From Microbotryum silenes-acaulis (taxonomy: Eukaryota > Basidiomycota > Microbotryomycetes > Microbotryales > Microbotryaceae), in contig QPFY01000002.1 of assembly GCA_003665825.1 (NCBI GenBank), forward strand, positions 806,001 to 870,000: 64,000 nt of DNA. Direction: 5' to 3'. This document shows, one piece after another, positions 25,136 to 34,325 of the stretch. The translations under genes were made by a program, and so were the position numbers. The first letter of the stretch is position 1; every line of letters begins with the position of its first letter. The notes beneath the pieces are model-generated. The model made no database searches. It was not told the origin of the DNA and worked only from the letters and a program-made list of their open reading frames with translations.

Positions 25136-25614
25136 TCCGCATTAGATCAGATCACCGACAGATCAGATCAGATCTGATCTGGATTTTTCTGATTCTGACT
25201 TGATTGATCTGATCTTGATCTGATCTGAGCAGATCAATTTGATCTGAGACATGAAATTGCCTAATTTGGCACATAAGGACTTCTACATGTCTACATGTTG
25301 AAATCCTCATCTTCTTCCTCCACAACCTCATCCTCATCCTCATCATCCTCCAAAGTGATCACCTTGCTAAGCCGCCGCTTTTTGGAGAAGCTCCCCGCTT
25401 CTATGACTGGATTGGGTCGCATGATCCCTATGAGAAAGTGTTTGCAATGAGATGGCGCGATCCATTCTCTCTTGATCAGGTGCGTCGCAGTGAAATCACA
25501 ATGGCACCATCTAGGTACCGCCTACTTTTGGATTTTTTTCCTCGAGGCTTGATTGATCTGAACTTGATCTGACCCCTGTCAGATCTGATCTGATCTGATC
25601 TGATCTAATGCGGA
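25136..25614. mobile_element. MITE-like element with TIRs and subterminal GATCTGATC repeats
   Basis: The ends are perfect inverted repeats of at least 19 bases, TCCGCATTAGATCAGATCA at 25136 and its complement ending at 25614. Both ends continue into runs of the palindrome-forming unit GATCAGATCTGATC. Inside them is a direct repeat of about 43 bases (25181-25223 and 25530-25573) beginning GGATTTTT and containing CTTGATTGATCTGA. The flanks carry CCAGCCCACAA (25122-25132) and CCAACCCACAA (25621-25631), a possible but imperfect and offset target duplication. The 479-base core keeps one exon-like stretch with a GT splice donor at 25480 (CAG then GTGCGT), suggesting a deletion derivative of a larger transposon. 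Confidence 0.78.
25370..25479 (+). pseudogene. Possible transposase exon remnant inside the MITE-like element
   Basis: The frame reads AKPPLFGEAPR then FYDWIGSHDPYEKVFAMRW, RDPFSLDQ, and stops at a good splice donor. The look (Trp/Phe-rich, followed by a donor) is that of the N-terminal part of a DDE transposase of fungal DNA transposons, but I cannot assign a superfamily. No start codon or further exon is present within the element. Confidence 0.35.
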
Positions 25615-25631
25615 CCCTTGCCAACCCACAA

Positions 25632-26277
25632 TTTGCGATTAGAGACGCCAGACCTTTGGAGGGTTGGATGCGAGTTTTTATTAGAATCCCCGAAGATCAT
25701 CCAGAATCACCTTTGTGTGGTCTCGGCCTGTCGGGCACCGAGAAGGACGGAAAATCGAGTGACCCCATCGGTTTCCGGGACCGGACTACGGTGCGAAGTT
25801 GATGAGGACCCTCTTTTTTTTCGTGGCCGCGCGCGCCATGCGCAGCGCTTGGATCGCTTACCCCCTTTGGATCACGATCCGCGACGCACGGGGCCAGTGC
25901 GCGCGGGGCCGCGGGCGTCGCAATACTTGATCGGGGTCGTGTTGTCTCCGAGTCACCGAGGATCAAGTACAGATCGCACTCGACATTGCGGTCGTAAGGC
26001 CCGAGGGACCTAAAGGACCTAAAATGGGGTTGCGTTGTTATCCGAAAGCCCCGCCAGCCCTCTACTTCTTACTACTGGGCCCGGTTCTAATCCCGGGCAT
26101 AATTCAGTATCACTTCCGTATATCGCCATCGAGTCGAGACATCGACATCACTGCAGCCCTCAACCTTGTCTTTGTCTCTTTCCGTCTCCATCACTCGTAC
26201 GAAGCACCTTTTGACGAATTTAACGACTCTCAGTAACTTCATCGTTTCACCACCTTCCGCTTTCCACCACTAACACA
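25632..26277. other. Promoter region of the small expansin-like gene
   Basis: No gene is recognised. The last 150 bases are C/T-rich and AT-balanced, as expected of a promoter and 5' UTR, and end in ACACAATG at the start codon. Confidence 0.45.
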
Positions 26278-26957
26278 ATGCGATTCGCTATCGTTTGCTC
26301 CATCTTGCTCGGTGCTTTGGTCTCGGCCGCGCCGATCGCTTCACCGGCTGCTTCGGACAATGCCTCCGGACTAATGTCTCGCTCTGAAGTAGTGGAGCGA
26401 TCGGGGGGGCAGGAAGAGCTCGAAACGCGAGCAGCAAAGGTTAGTTGTTCTGCTAGCTCTTTTGATGACGCCCGCGGCCTGGCAGGGCTCCCGAGACTGA
26501 CGGCCCCTGTTTTCTTCGCGGTCGCTCCTCACCCTCCCCCGCCACCGCGCAGCTCACTCTCGCCGCTGGAAAGACGACCTACAAGGGTCGAGCGACGTGG
26601 TACACCCAAGACGGAAACGCGGGCTCGTGCGGCAAATACAACTCGGACTCGACCATTATCGTTGCGGTCAACAGTCCTCAGGTCAACCGCGGCTCGCACT
26701 GTGGTCGCTACGTCACCATCATGAACACGTCCAACAAGAAGATCATCCGCGCCAGGGTCGCCGATGAATGCCCGGGATGCGGTTGTGAGTCAACAAAACC
26801 CGCTCTTTCTTAAAATTTGGTTCATCGGTACTGATGCTGCTCTCGTTGCAATTTTATTCCCGGCTCAGACGGCTCGCTTGATCTCTCGACCGCGGCTTTC
26901 AAGAAGCTCGGCAGCCTTGACACCGGCGTCCTTCCAATCAAGTGGCAGTGGTCGTAA
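26278..26957 (+). CDS. Small secreted expansin-like (single double-psi beta-barrel) protein
   Basis: Three exons (26278-26439, 26553-26784, 26869-26957) give 160 residues. Residues 1-18 (MRFAIVCSILLGALVSAA) form a signal peptide, followed by a short pro-like region. The rest is one barrel: GRATWYTQDGNAGSCGKYN, IIVAVNSPQVNRGSHCGRYV, IRARVADECPGCG, then across the second intron YGSLDLSTAAFKKLGSLDTG and PIKWQWS. The D-E-C-P-G-C motif and the closing W-Q-W match loosenin/expansin-like fungal proteins. The domain is complete at both ends. It is likely extracellular and acts on or binds cell-wall glycans. It is the second member of this fold within 8 kb, but the two are on opposite strands and differ in architecture. 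Confidence 0.9.
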
Positions 26958-27347
26958 GAGGTAGTGCACAAGCGCAATCCATCTCTCATACCCAAGTCAA
27001 AACGAAGATCTTCGATCGGTGGCTCTCCACGCGCGCATTCGAACGAGCGACCGGGAAAGCCTTGCAGTGACAAGCTCTTCGACGTGCCTATGCGCACCAT
27101 TATTGTATCCTTTATGTATCATCGATTCTACTTGTTGCCATGATTACCACATTCTTGTTGCTTCATCTTACTATCTTGGCCGACGACACGATTTTCGATG
27201 CTTGCCGTGCGATCTGAGCGCTGAGTTAGCGTTGCCCGGCCCTTGAGCTTTTGAGTGAGGCACATCGGTGCAAGCAGGACTGAGGCCTGAGAGGCCTGAG
27301 GCGTGACGTTGCTTCGCGTCCGTCTAGGCAGGGTTCCCCATTAGATA
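26958..27347. other. 3' region of the expansin-like gene
   Basis: No coding region or RNA is supported here. It leads into the GC-rich repeats. Confidence 0.45.
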
Positions 27348-27542
27348 AGACTAGGGCTCGGGGGGCGCGGAGCGCCCACCTCCCTGCGTAAATGAAGGTC
27401 GTTGCGAGCTCCCGGACCGTGGGGGGGGGGGGAAAGATCGGCGCGCGCGCGCGCGGCTGAGAACCTTATTTAAGTCGTGCATTCTTTTATGTAGATGTAG
27501 ACTAGGTGCGGCGGCGCGCTCCGCGCGCCACCTCCCACCGTA
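27348..27542. repeat. Pair of 44-base direct repeats with GC hairpins, poly-G and (CG)n between
   Basis: Two copies (27348-27391 and 27499-27542, 151 bases apart) share AGACTAGG, a GC-only palindrome (GGCGCG..CGCGCC type), ACCTCCC and CGTAA in that order. Between them lie a run of G at about 27421-27432 and a CG dinucleotide run near 27440-27453. A similar GC-palindrome plus CTCCCTGCG sequence recurs near 59170-59200, so this may be a dispersed repeat. Confidence 0.65.
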
Positions 27543-27859
27543 ACCGTTGACCCGCTGCAATGTGATGTACTTTGCTGCAACAGCTGCGGTACTGTTGAGT
27601 AACGGAAGCGTAGTGGTTGAAGTCGGGAGAGAAGCGCGCGACGACGATCAAATGTACAGAGCCTTCATTTCATCACTGAACTACTTTTTTGTTCTGTGGG
27701 AGCCCGCTGATGGGCTCAGACCATCGTCGAGACCCGCGTCGAGTGTGGACCTTTTCACGGATGCCTCCCGACATCGACATCCCTCACCTGCAATTGCCGG
27801 AGCTTCACTATGGAGCTTTGACATAACTCTTCATTTCAACATTATCCCCTTCTCCGTTC

Positions 27860-28528
27860 TCAGTCTGATGAAGCAAAACTCTTGACACCCTCCACATTCG
27901 TTGCTCGGGACAACGCGACATACAACTGGCCGTGAGAAAAGACGGGCGTCTCCAGACACACTCTTACCTGTTGAGACTCTGAAGATACTCGATCAAGAAC
28001 AGTGATTCGTCTTGCAGCAGGTCGAGCACCATGTCGCTGATCTGATCCACCTGCGAATTTTTGGGCGCCAGAATTGCTCGATCTCGGAAGTATTCGACTT
28101 TTTCGCCCATTGAAATATTGTCCAGTTCGAGCGCGGGGACGGGATAAACGTGTCTGATTAACCCGGATCTGTTCCTCGTGGTCGCCGGCAGGAGAAGCTC
28201 ACGTGGGAGCGATAGAGTCTTCTGTTTTGTTCGCCGAGCCATCTCCAACTCCTAAGAGCCAATCTGCAAAGTCCTGTGCGTTTGCCCGTTCCGTTTCGGT
28301 CACGAATCCCCTGTGATGTTACAGTCCAACCGGTCAGTTAGTCATGCTGCCCTGCGTTTTGCTTTTGAAAGATTGGCACACATCTGCCAACACGAAGGTC
28401 ACTCCACCGAACCGAACCGTTGAGGATCTGCCACGGGATGGTGAGCTGCAATTCACGCAACCAGAGCCTGTTTTCTTGCGCGATTCGTTACAACTATTAG
28501 TATTCTTGCTGTTGTCCATCTGTAGCAA
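27860..28528 (-). pseudogene. Broken Helitron-type PIF1 helicase
   Basis: Pieces of a PIF1-like helicase lie in order on the minus strand but in different frames. FGGVTFVLADVCQ is a degenerate motif II/III region near 28400. [20 protein letters not shown] is at about 28220-28300. A frame change follows to [20 protein letters not shown] and [18 protein letters not shown], then DMVLDLL. The next piece, TPVFSHGQLYVALSRATNVE (motif VI), begins at about 27955 and ends in a stop at 27860. The stretch that normally joins the last two pieces (roughly 90 residues in Helitron helicases) is absent. No Rep/HUH domain is visible upstream. It is dead by frameshift and internal deletion. Confidence 0.82.
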
Positions 28529-30336
28529 TGGCAGCGAAGACTCACATTTAGTGTCCCAATGACCCGGATTCTCAACCGTACGAAGTCAATCCTTCCGCTC
28601 AATCCTTCCGCTGTGTCACTGACGCCCAATGTCTTTTTTCGTATCAGTTTTTCCGTCATAAGACTGCACAGCCATTCAAGGGATAACTCACGCATGCAGT
28701 GTCACCAGCTGATGGTGAAGAAACAACTCGAGGGTTGACATTCAAAGAGGACCTGTTGAAGGGAATTGCTGCTTGGTAGTTTTCCATTAGCTCCTGAACA
28801 ATCCCACACCAAGAGCACAGTTCATGAAGTTACGTACTCGAATCCGTAGCTATGCTGCATGCGGCAGCCATTTCTTGAGAAAACTTGTCCCGTATTCGTT
28901 GCAGAGCTTCCACGACGACCCCTTCGGGTGTCGCGAGCTCGAGGTGGCGATGGGATGAGGTGCGATGGGTAAGGTGTGAAGAGCAGGAGGGAGAAAGATG
29001 GAGAAGCCTGCGCCTCAGTTTAAACCGGGCTCATAGAATGTCGCGGAAGGCCGCGGAACGTCGTGGAGTGAAGCCCAGTGTCGGCAAGCCGTGACACGCT
29101 GGCGGGGCCCCTAACGGCGGAATTGGCGCACTGGCCGACACTACCCGAGGTCTGGCATAGATTTCGGCAGTGGCAGGAACTGGATGATTGAAGGAACTAC
29201 GCTACGATGTGGTAGACACGCAAAACAGGTCGTCTCAGTCTGCTTCGGGAAGCGGAGGGTCATGTGCCAGGCTGCTTTGATGGGAAATGGAACCTCGGCG
29301 AACGTTGGAATCTCGGCGAACGTAGACGAAACGATCTGTCGTTGGCCGACCCATGCTGAAACAGCGCTAGCTAGCTGGGACGCACTGGACCGAGGGCTGC
29401 CTATGACGTCACGCCACGTGGTTTGTCTTCGTTCTTTGACGTTCTTTGTGTAGACAACAGTTGATTTTAGTAGCTTCTGTAGGTGTAGATAGATAGTTTT
29501 AAGGATAAGATGCCAGATATCTTCGCTTGAAGGCGGTCGATTGGGACTCGTAGGAGCCTGTTGGGTGGCCAGTACCACATTTTAAGTATCACAAAATATG
29601 AACTGGCAAAGCTGGTTTTCTGTTCACTGTTTTTTGATTCTCTTGTATTGATAAGTGCTGGGAAGACGAATCATTGCTCAGTCAAGCGGGAGAATGCATT
29701 GATGCCGATCGTTGTGCTACTAATCCGTGTCAGAGTCGTCCGAAATGTCCACCTCCGCTGGGAACGACTGCCATGACGTCTTTGACTTTTACTTCTTCTC
29801 AGCTGACCTAGCGAGCTTGCCAGAGATCATTTGCAGAGCCAGCTCTCTCTCAGTCAAAAGTAAGTCTGTGCCTTTTTGTCGATGGCGTATTCCGTACTCA
29901 CAAGCTCCTCCTCAGCCGTGGGGAGGTCCGACTCCATACTGGCACTGCTTTCGCAAAGACTATCGATTATAGTCGTTCGGCGAGGTGTGAGAGTGCGAGT
30001 GTACAAGTGTGCGACGAAGAAGAGGACCGGGGCGGGTAGATTGCGAAGTTCCCAAATGTCGCAATTGCGCCTCCTTTCTCTGTGCGATTAGTTGATGAAG
30101 CACCCTCTGGCAGCAAAGACGTCTGAATGAGAATGAGAACTGAATTGGCCCGTCGGCACTCGTCGGCAAGCCGTGCCGCCTCACCGGCCTCACCCGCGGT
30201 GAGCGGTTGGGCCAAGCCATGGGGCACAAATATAGGCATTGGGCCGAACACAATTGGAAATTTGATGACCTCGCTAGGGAGCACGAACCTCCTTAATGGA
30301 AACTACAACTTCCAGCGCAACAGGAGTCTGTACCAG
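28529..30336. other. Gene-poor region upstream of the PIF1 relic
   Basis: No recognised gene. On the minus strand a protein-like frame (VIKFPIVFGPMPIFVPHG, EAGEAARLADECRRANSVL) lies at about 29967-30284, and acidic pieces such as SFPAEVDISDDSDTD end near 29730. They might be exons of one decayed or unknown gene, but no ATG and no domain support it. Confidence 0.35.
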
Positions 30337-30480
30337 ACACAAAAAAAGTTAAGATATCTAAAGATATCTAAGGAAACCCCCGGGGCCTTATCTATCTATC
30401 TAAGATATTTGGCCCCTAGATAAAATGTCATCTATATCTTAGCGAGATATGCTAAGATAGATATCTAGACATCTAATGAG
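30337..30480. repeat. AT-rich TATCTA hairpin cluster
   Basis: The tract is built from AGATATCTA and TATCTATCTATC units. It contains a 9-base perfect inverted repeat (TATCTTAGC, 7-base loop, GCTAAGATA, near 30437-30461) and a longer one bounded by GGGGCC (about 30381) and GGCCCC (about 30411). It ends about 260 bases before the amidase start codon. It could be the terminus of a mobile element or a cruciform-prone site. Confidence 0.6.
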
Positions 30481-30742
30481 GAACCTGCGTCCAGGTTGAA
30501 CGTTGGATCGTGCATCCCACCTCTCTTTTCGGCTGCCTTGCCGCCGTAAGAAGAACGCTCCCGACTCTTTCACATACGCGAAACTTCAAAAGAGTCCTCG
30601 GTTTACGCCGCCTTCCCAACCTCAAAGATCGACGCTGTCGAGAAGCCGGACGGGTTCACCCCCACATTCCCCTTTCTTGCCACGTCGTGCGAGCCCACCC
30701 TCGGACACTCTGTACCATCCTACCCGCGTGCCCAACCCCAAG

Positions 30743-32024
30743 ATGCTCGCAGCGGTCGCTCAAATCTGTTCGCTTCCTTCTCTGACTCACAACGTCGCTC
30801 TGTGTCGATCGGTCATCCGTCGTGCAGCACAAGCCGGGGCTCACTTGGTCTGGCTACCCGAAGCGTCCGACTTTATCGCTTGCGCTGCCGATGTGCCTTG
30901 CCTTTCCAGACCCTTGGATCAGAGCGTGTTCATTGACGGAGTCAAAGTGAGTCGACAGGGCGCTCTGCATTGCTATCTCGGCTATCCTCTGTCCGTCCTG
31001 ACTTTTCGATCCAGGCTCAAGCGAAGTTTAGCAAGGTTTGGGTCGGCGTAGGCGTTCATGAGAGTGCCAAAGGGGAGGAAAGGTGTTACAACACCAATTT
31101 GGTCGGTTCGAATGGCTAGCCGTATGAGATGAGGTCTTTCAGCTGATGAGCTCCTTCCTCGCTTGCCGTTCGCAGTTGATTTCGCCCGAAGGCGAAGTCC
31201 GAGCAGCTTATCGCAAAGTAGGTTGGAGTTCCCAGTTCATACCGATCTGAACGAGAGACTTTGAGAGTACTGATCTCTGGCCATGCAGATCCACCTCTTT
31301 GACGTCGATATCCGAGGAGGTACCGTCATTCTCGAGAGCAAGACGACCAAGCCAGGCGCAGAATTGCTCGATCCCGTCGAGACACCGCTGGGCAAAGGTG
31401 AGAGACTGCCTCCGCTTCAGATCATGAGTAACATATCTTGGTACTGGCCGTGTTGAACCGTTCGCCCTTATCAGTGGGTCTTTTGACGTGTTATGACTTG
31501 CGATTCCCTGAAGTCTCGCTCGCGTTGAGGAGAAGAGGCGCACAAATCATCACCTACCCCTCCGCTTTTACTTTACGGACAGGTTTGTCCCAGCTTTCTG
31601 TCCAGCGGGTAGTCTGGGGTCTCACTAAAGTTGTCATTTCCATCTTCATCCAAAGGAGCCGCGCATTGGGGTCAGTATCCACGTTTCCACCCTCCACCGG
31701 AATCGCTCTGAACTGAATCTCTTTCCCATTGGAGCAGAGGTCCTCCTCCGAGCCCGAGCGATCGAAACGCAGTCCTACATCCTCGCCCCCGCTCAAACCG
31801 GTTCTCACACTGCGACACGACAAAGCTACGGCCACGCCATGATCGTCGGACCTTGGGGGGAGGTCCTCGCGCAATGTAGCGATCGACAGCCCAAACCCTA
31901 CACGGATGGGGTTGATGACGGGGCTTTTGCGATGGCGAATCTGGATCTGGGGTGGTTGGAAGATGTGAGGAGGGATATGCCGCTGTGGGAACAGAGAAGG
32001 TCGGATGTGTACCCTATACTTTGA
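30743..32024 (+). CDS. Carbon-nitrogen hydrolase, NIT1/NIT2-type (deaminated glutathione amidase family)
   Basis: Nitrilase-superfamily amidase. The catalytic triad is visible: Glu in LVWLPEASDFIA, Lys in YRKIHLFDVDI, and Cys in GLLTCYDLRFPE. The second structural Glu is near LLDPVETPLG. Other family segments are MLAAVAQICSLPSLTHNVAL at the start, YNTNLLISPEGEV, THE region AHWEVLLRARAIETQSYILA read across an intron at about 31665-31737, and YGHAMIVGPWGEVLAQC. About six exons are present. The pattern fits the Nit family that hydrolyses deaminated glutathione or omega-amides, rather than a true nitrilase. It is convergent with HGH1; only 89 bases separate the stops. Confidence 0.9.
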
Positions 32025-32113
32025 TCATGTAACTTGACACGTCGTTCACAGAAGATGCATGCGTAACGAGGGAGGATGCGATTGCAAGCGATCAATACGT
32101 GTGCTTCCCCTGC

Positions 32114-33959
32114 CTATACTTCGAGCAGCATCTCTTCTTCGTCCTCCGAATCGACCTGCTCGTACGTCATGGATGCCGGTACAGAAGAAGGTGCATGAGC
32201 GACCGGATCCGGTCCACTCTCTGCTATCCCGTACGACTTAACCTCGTTCCCATCCGCCCCCACAATAGGTGCCGTCTCGAACCCGTGATCGGGCTTCTTA
32301 TCATCCTCCAACGGGTCCGGCACTTCCTCCAAAGCCGTCAATTCATCCTCATCCCTCATCAGAAGGTTCACCAACCGAACCATTGGTTCGGTGACCTTGT
32401 CCACTGTTTCGGCTAGATGAGCTGCCCGGATCACAGCGTATACACCGCGTTTGCGCATCGCTTCACGACAGAGACGGGTGGAGGCGAGAAGAACGAGCGT
32501 TTCGACGAGGATTAAGCGGATCGCGGCGTCGGGTTCTCGTTTCTTCGTTTCGGGTAGGAGTTGCAAGACGTCGGGGAGCTCGTCCATGACCTGAAAGCCG
32601 GAGAAAGCAAAGCGAGGTCAGCTGAGGAGGTTTTGACCCTGGCGCAGGGGGAAAGAGCTCACGTCAATGTCAATCTCTTCGGGCCCGCAGAGTGGCAGCA
32701 GCATCTGCGGCAAGAGGTCGATACATCCCGATGCCGGGGGCTGGTCATTCGAAGGAGCGACCAGTCGCGTGTGACCCGCTTTTTGGAAGGCAGAGTTTCT
32801 GAGGAAGATCTGCCGATAAGTCAGATTCCATCTTATGGTATGGTGATGACGTTCACCCACTTGATGCACGAAGCGACACTACCGCGACGGATCGTCGAAG
32901 GGTGCTCGGTGAAAGAGATCAATTTCACCAAAGGCGGCTCGGCATCCGGGCTTGTTGTCGACAAGAGGAAAGAGCGACCGAGTGGGATCTATGAGAGGAG
33001 TAGAATCAGGCGTCATAAATTCACAATCTCCGCTTCACAGTCGGGCTCTTTAATGAAATTCACGGTCGAGACGTTGGCGAACACGCTGGCCAGGAAATCG
33101 TAGTTGGCATTAGGGTTGTATTGCTTCCCTTCACCTTTGAGAAATACCTCGAGCAGCAATTCGAGAGCTTCAATTTCATCCGTCTCCCCTTCCTTGGCAA
33201 TCTTGCTCGGTCGTTCGTCATCCTGAGCATCCTTGTCGGTCGCTTTGGAAAAGTTCGAGACGTTGAAGGGGACGCGGAGGCCGAGAAGTTGCATCGACAC
33301 GTGTTCAAGTTTGGAGAGATTAGACAATAGCATGCAGGCCAGATCGGACAACAAAGCGTTCTCGTCCTATGTGCGATAGATGAAGATGGGTTTGATCAAA
33401 ATTTGCTTCGTTCTCGGTGCTTTGCTCGGGGATATCACAAAGACGAGTACTAACGATGATCATTCTGACGAGACCGGTGAGAAATCCTGGGATCTTGGCC
33501 AGTCGATCGGCGACAATGATGGAGGACGTGAGGTTGATCAAGACCGAAAGCGCGTCGTGTGCGATGAGCTGAGGTAGACCAAGTCCGGTCACGTTTCAGC
33601 TGAGTGCATGCGCTGAGATTGTTTACTGAGCGTCGGTTCGATTATGCGTACCTCTTGGTCGGCACACATGGTCGCAATTTGCTCAATGTAGTGATCTCGG
33701 TTGAAGAGGGATCGTTCTCGCTTGTCCGCGGCTGTGTAGGGCCTGTCTCAAGTATTGAGAGCGATATCAGTCAGCGACCGGTCCAAACTCGGAGCTCGCC
33801 TCAACATGGGTTATATACCCGATGACGTAGATGGAGAATACGAAGACTGACAACAAGGAAGCCAGTGCGATTCGCCTGACCTGGGGTTGCGGGTCGGTCA
33901 AGAAGCCAAGCAGTTCGATGAGCTGAGCATCCTGCTGCTTCTGCTGAAGTGAGGTCATC
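32114..33959 (-). CDS. HGH1: HGH1 homologue, armadillo-type chaperone for eEF2 folding
   Basis: Cytosolic helical-repeat protein that helps the TRiC chaperonin fold elongation factor 2. The start gives MTSLQQKQQDAQLIELLGFL then DPQPQVRRIALASLLPYTA, continued over an intron at about 33739-33867. Further segments: IAHDALSVLINLTSSIIVAD; LLSDLACMLLSNLSKLEHVS; FLASVFANVSTLPIGRSFL-like sequence across an intron; and LPQMLLPLCGPEEIDIDVMD with ELPDVLQLLPETKKREPDA. The C-terminus is very acidic (DSEDEEEMLLEV). These match the DUF383/DUF384 parts of the family in order and length. It is divergent from ADE16 with a 366-base shared promoter. Confidence 0.9.
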
Positions 33960-34325
33960 GTTGCCGAGTTGCGGAAGAGTGCAGCTTGCGAAGCAGCGGA
34001 GGTGCAGTTGCAGGCGACGGGAAAAGCGTCCGGATAAGTTTGGGCGGCCACGCGGGACGATGGACGATATAGCACAGATAATCTGGCCGAACCAAAGATC
34101 ACGATGTTGGGACGAACTCGAGAGTTGGAGAGGAAAGAGGTGAAACGGACACGCCGAAGCACGAGGCACTGCGCGCCGAGAGCGCCATTTCGTGCGAAGT
34201 GTACTGGAATGTACTGGCGGAGACGGCCGGTGTCTCGCGGCGACTCGAACCACGTTCGCGGAGCTTCTTCTGTCCTTCCTGCTGTTTCACATCCCCGAAA
34301 CGCACATCATCCATCTCTGCCCAAC
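33960..34325. promoter_or_regulatory. Shared divergent promoter of HGH1 and the purine gene
   Basis: These 366 bases lie between the two divergent ATG codons. I see no frame of interest. I could not identify a Bas1-type or other factor site with confidence. Confidence 0.45.

Noticed and set aside
29141..29578. Minus-strand frame of 145 residues with repeated TFAE motifs
   Set aside because: No domain is recognised; the repetition comes from a short DNA repeat (CTCGGCGAACGT) near 29292-29323.
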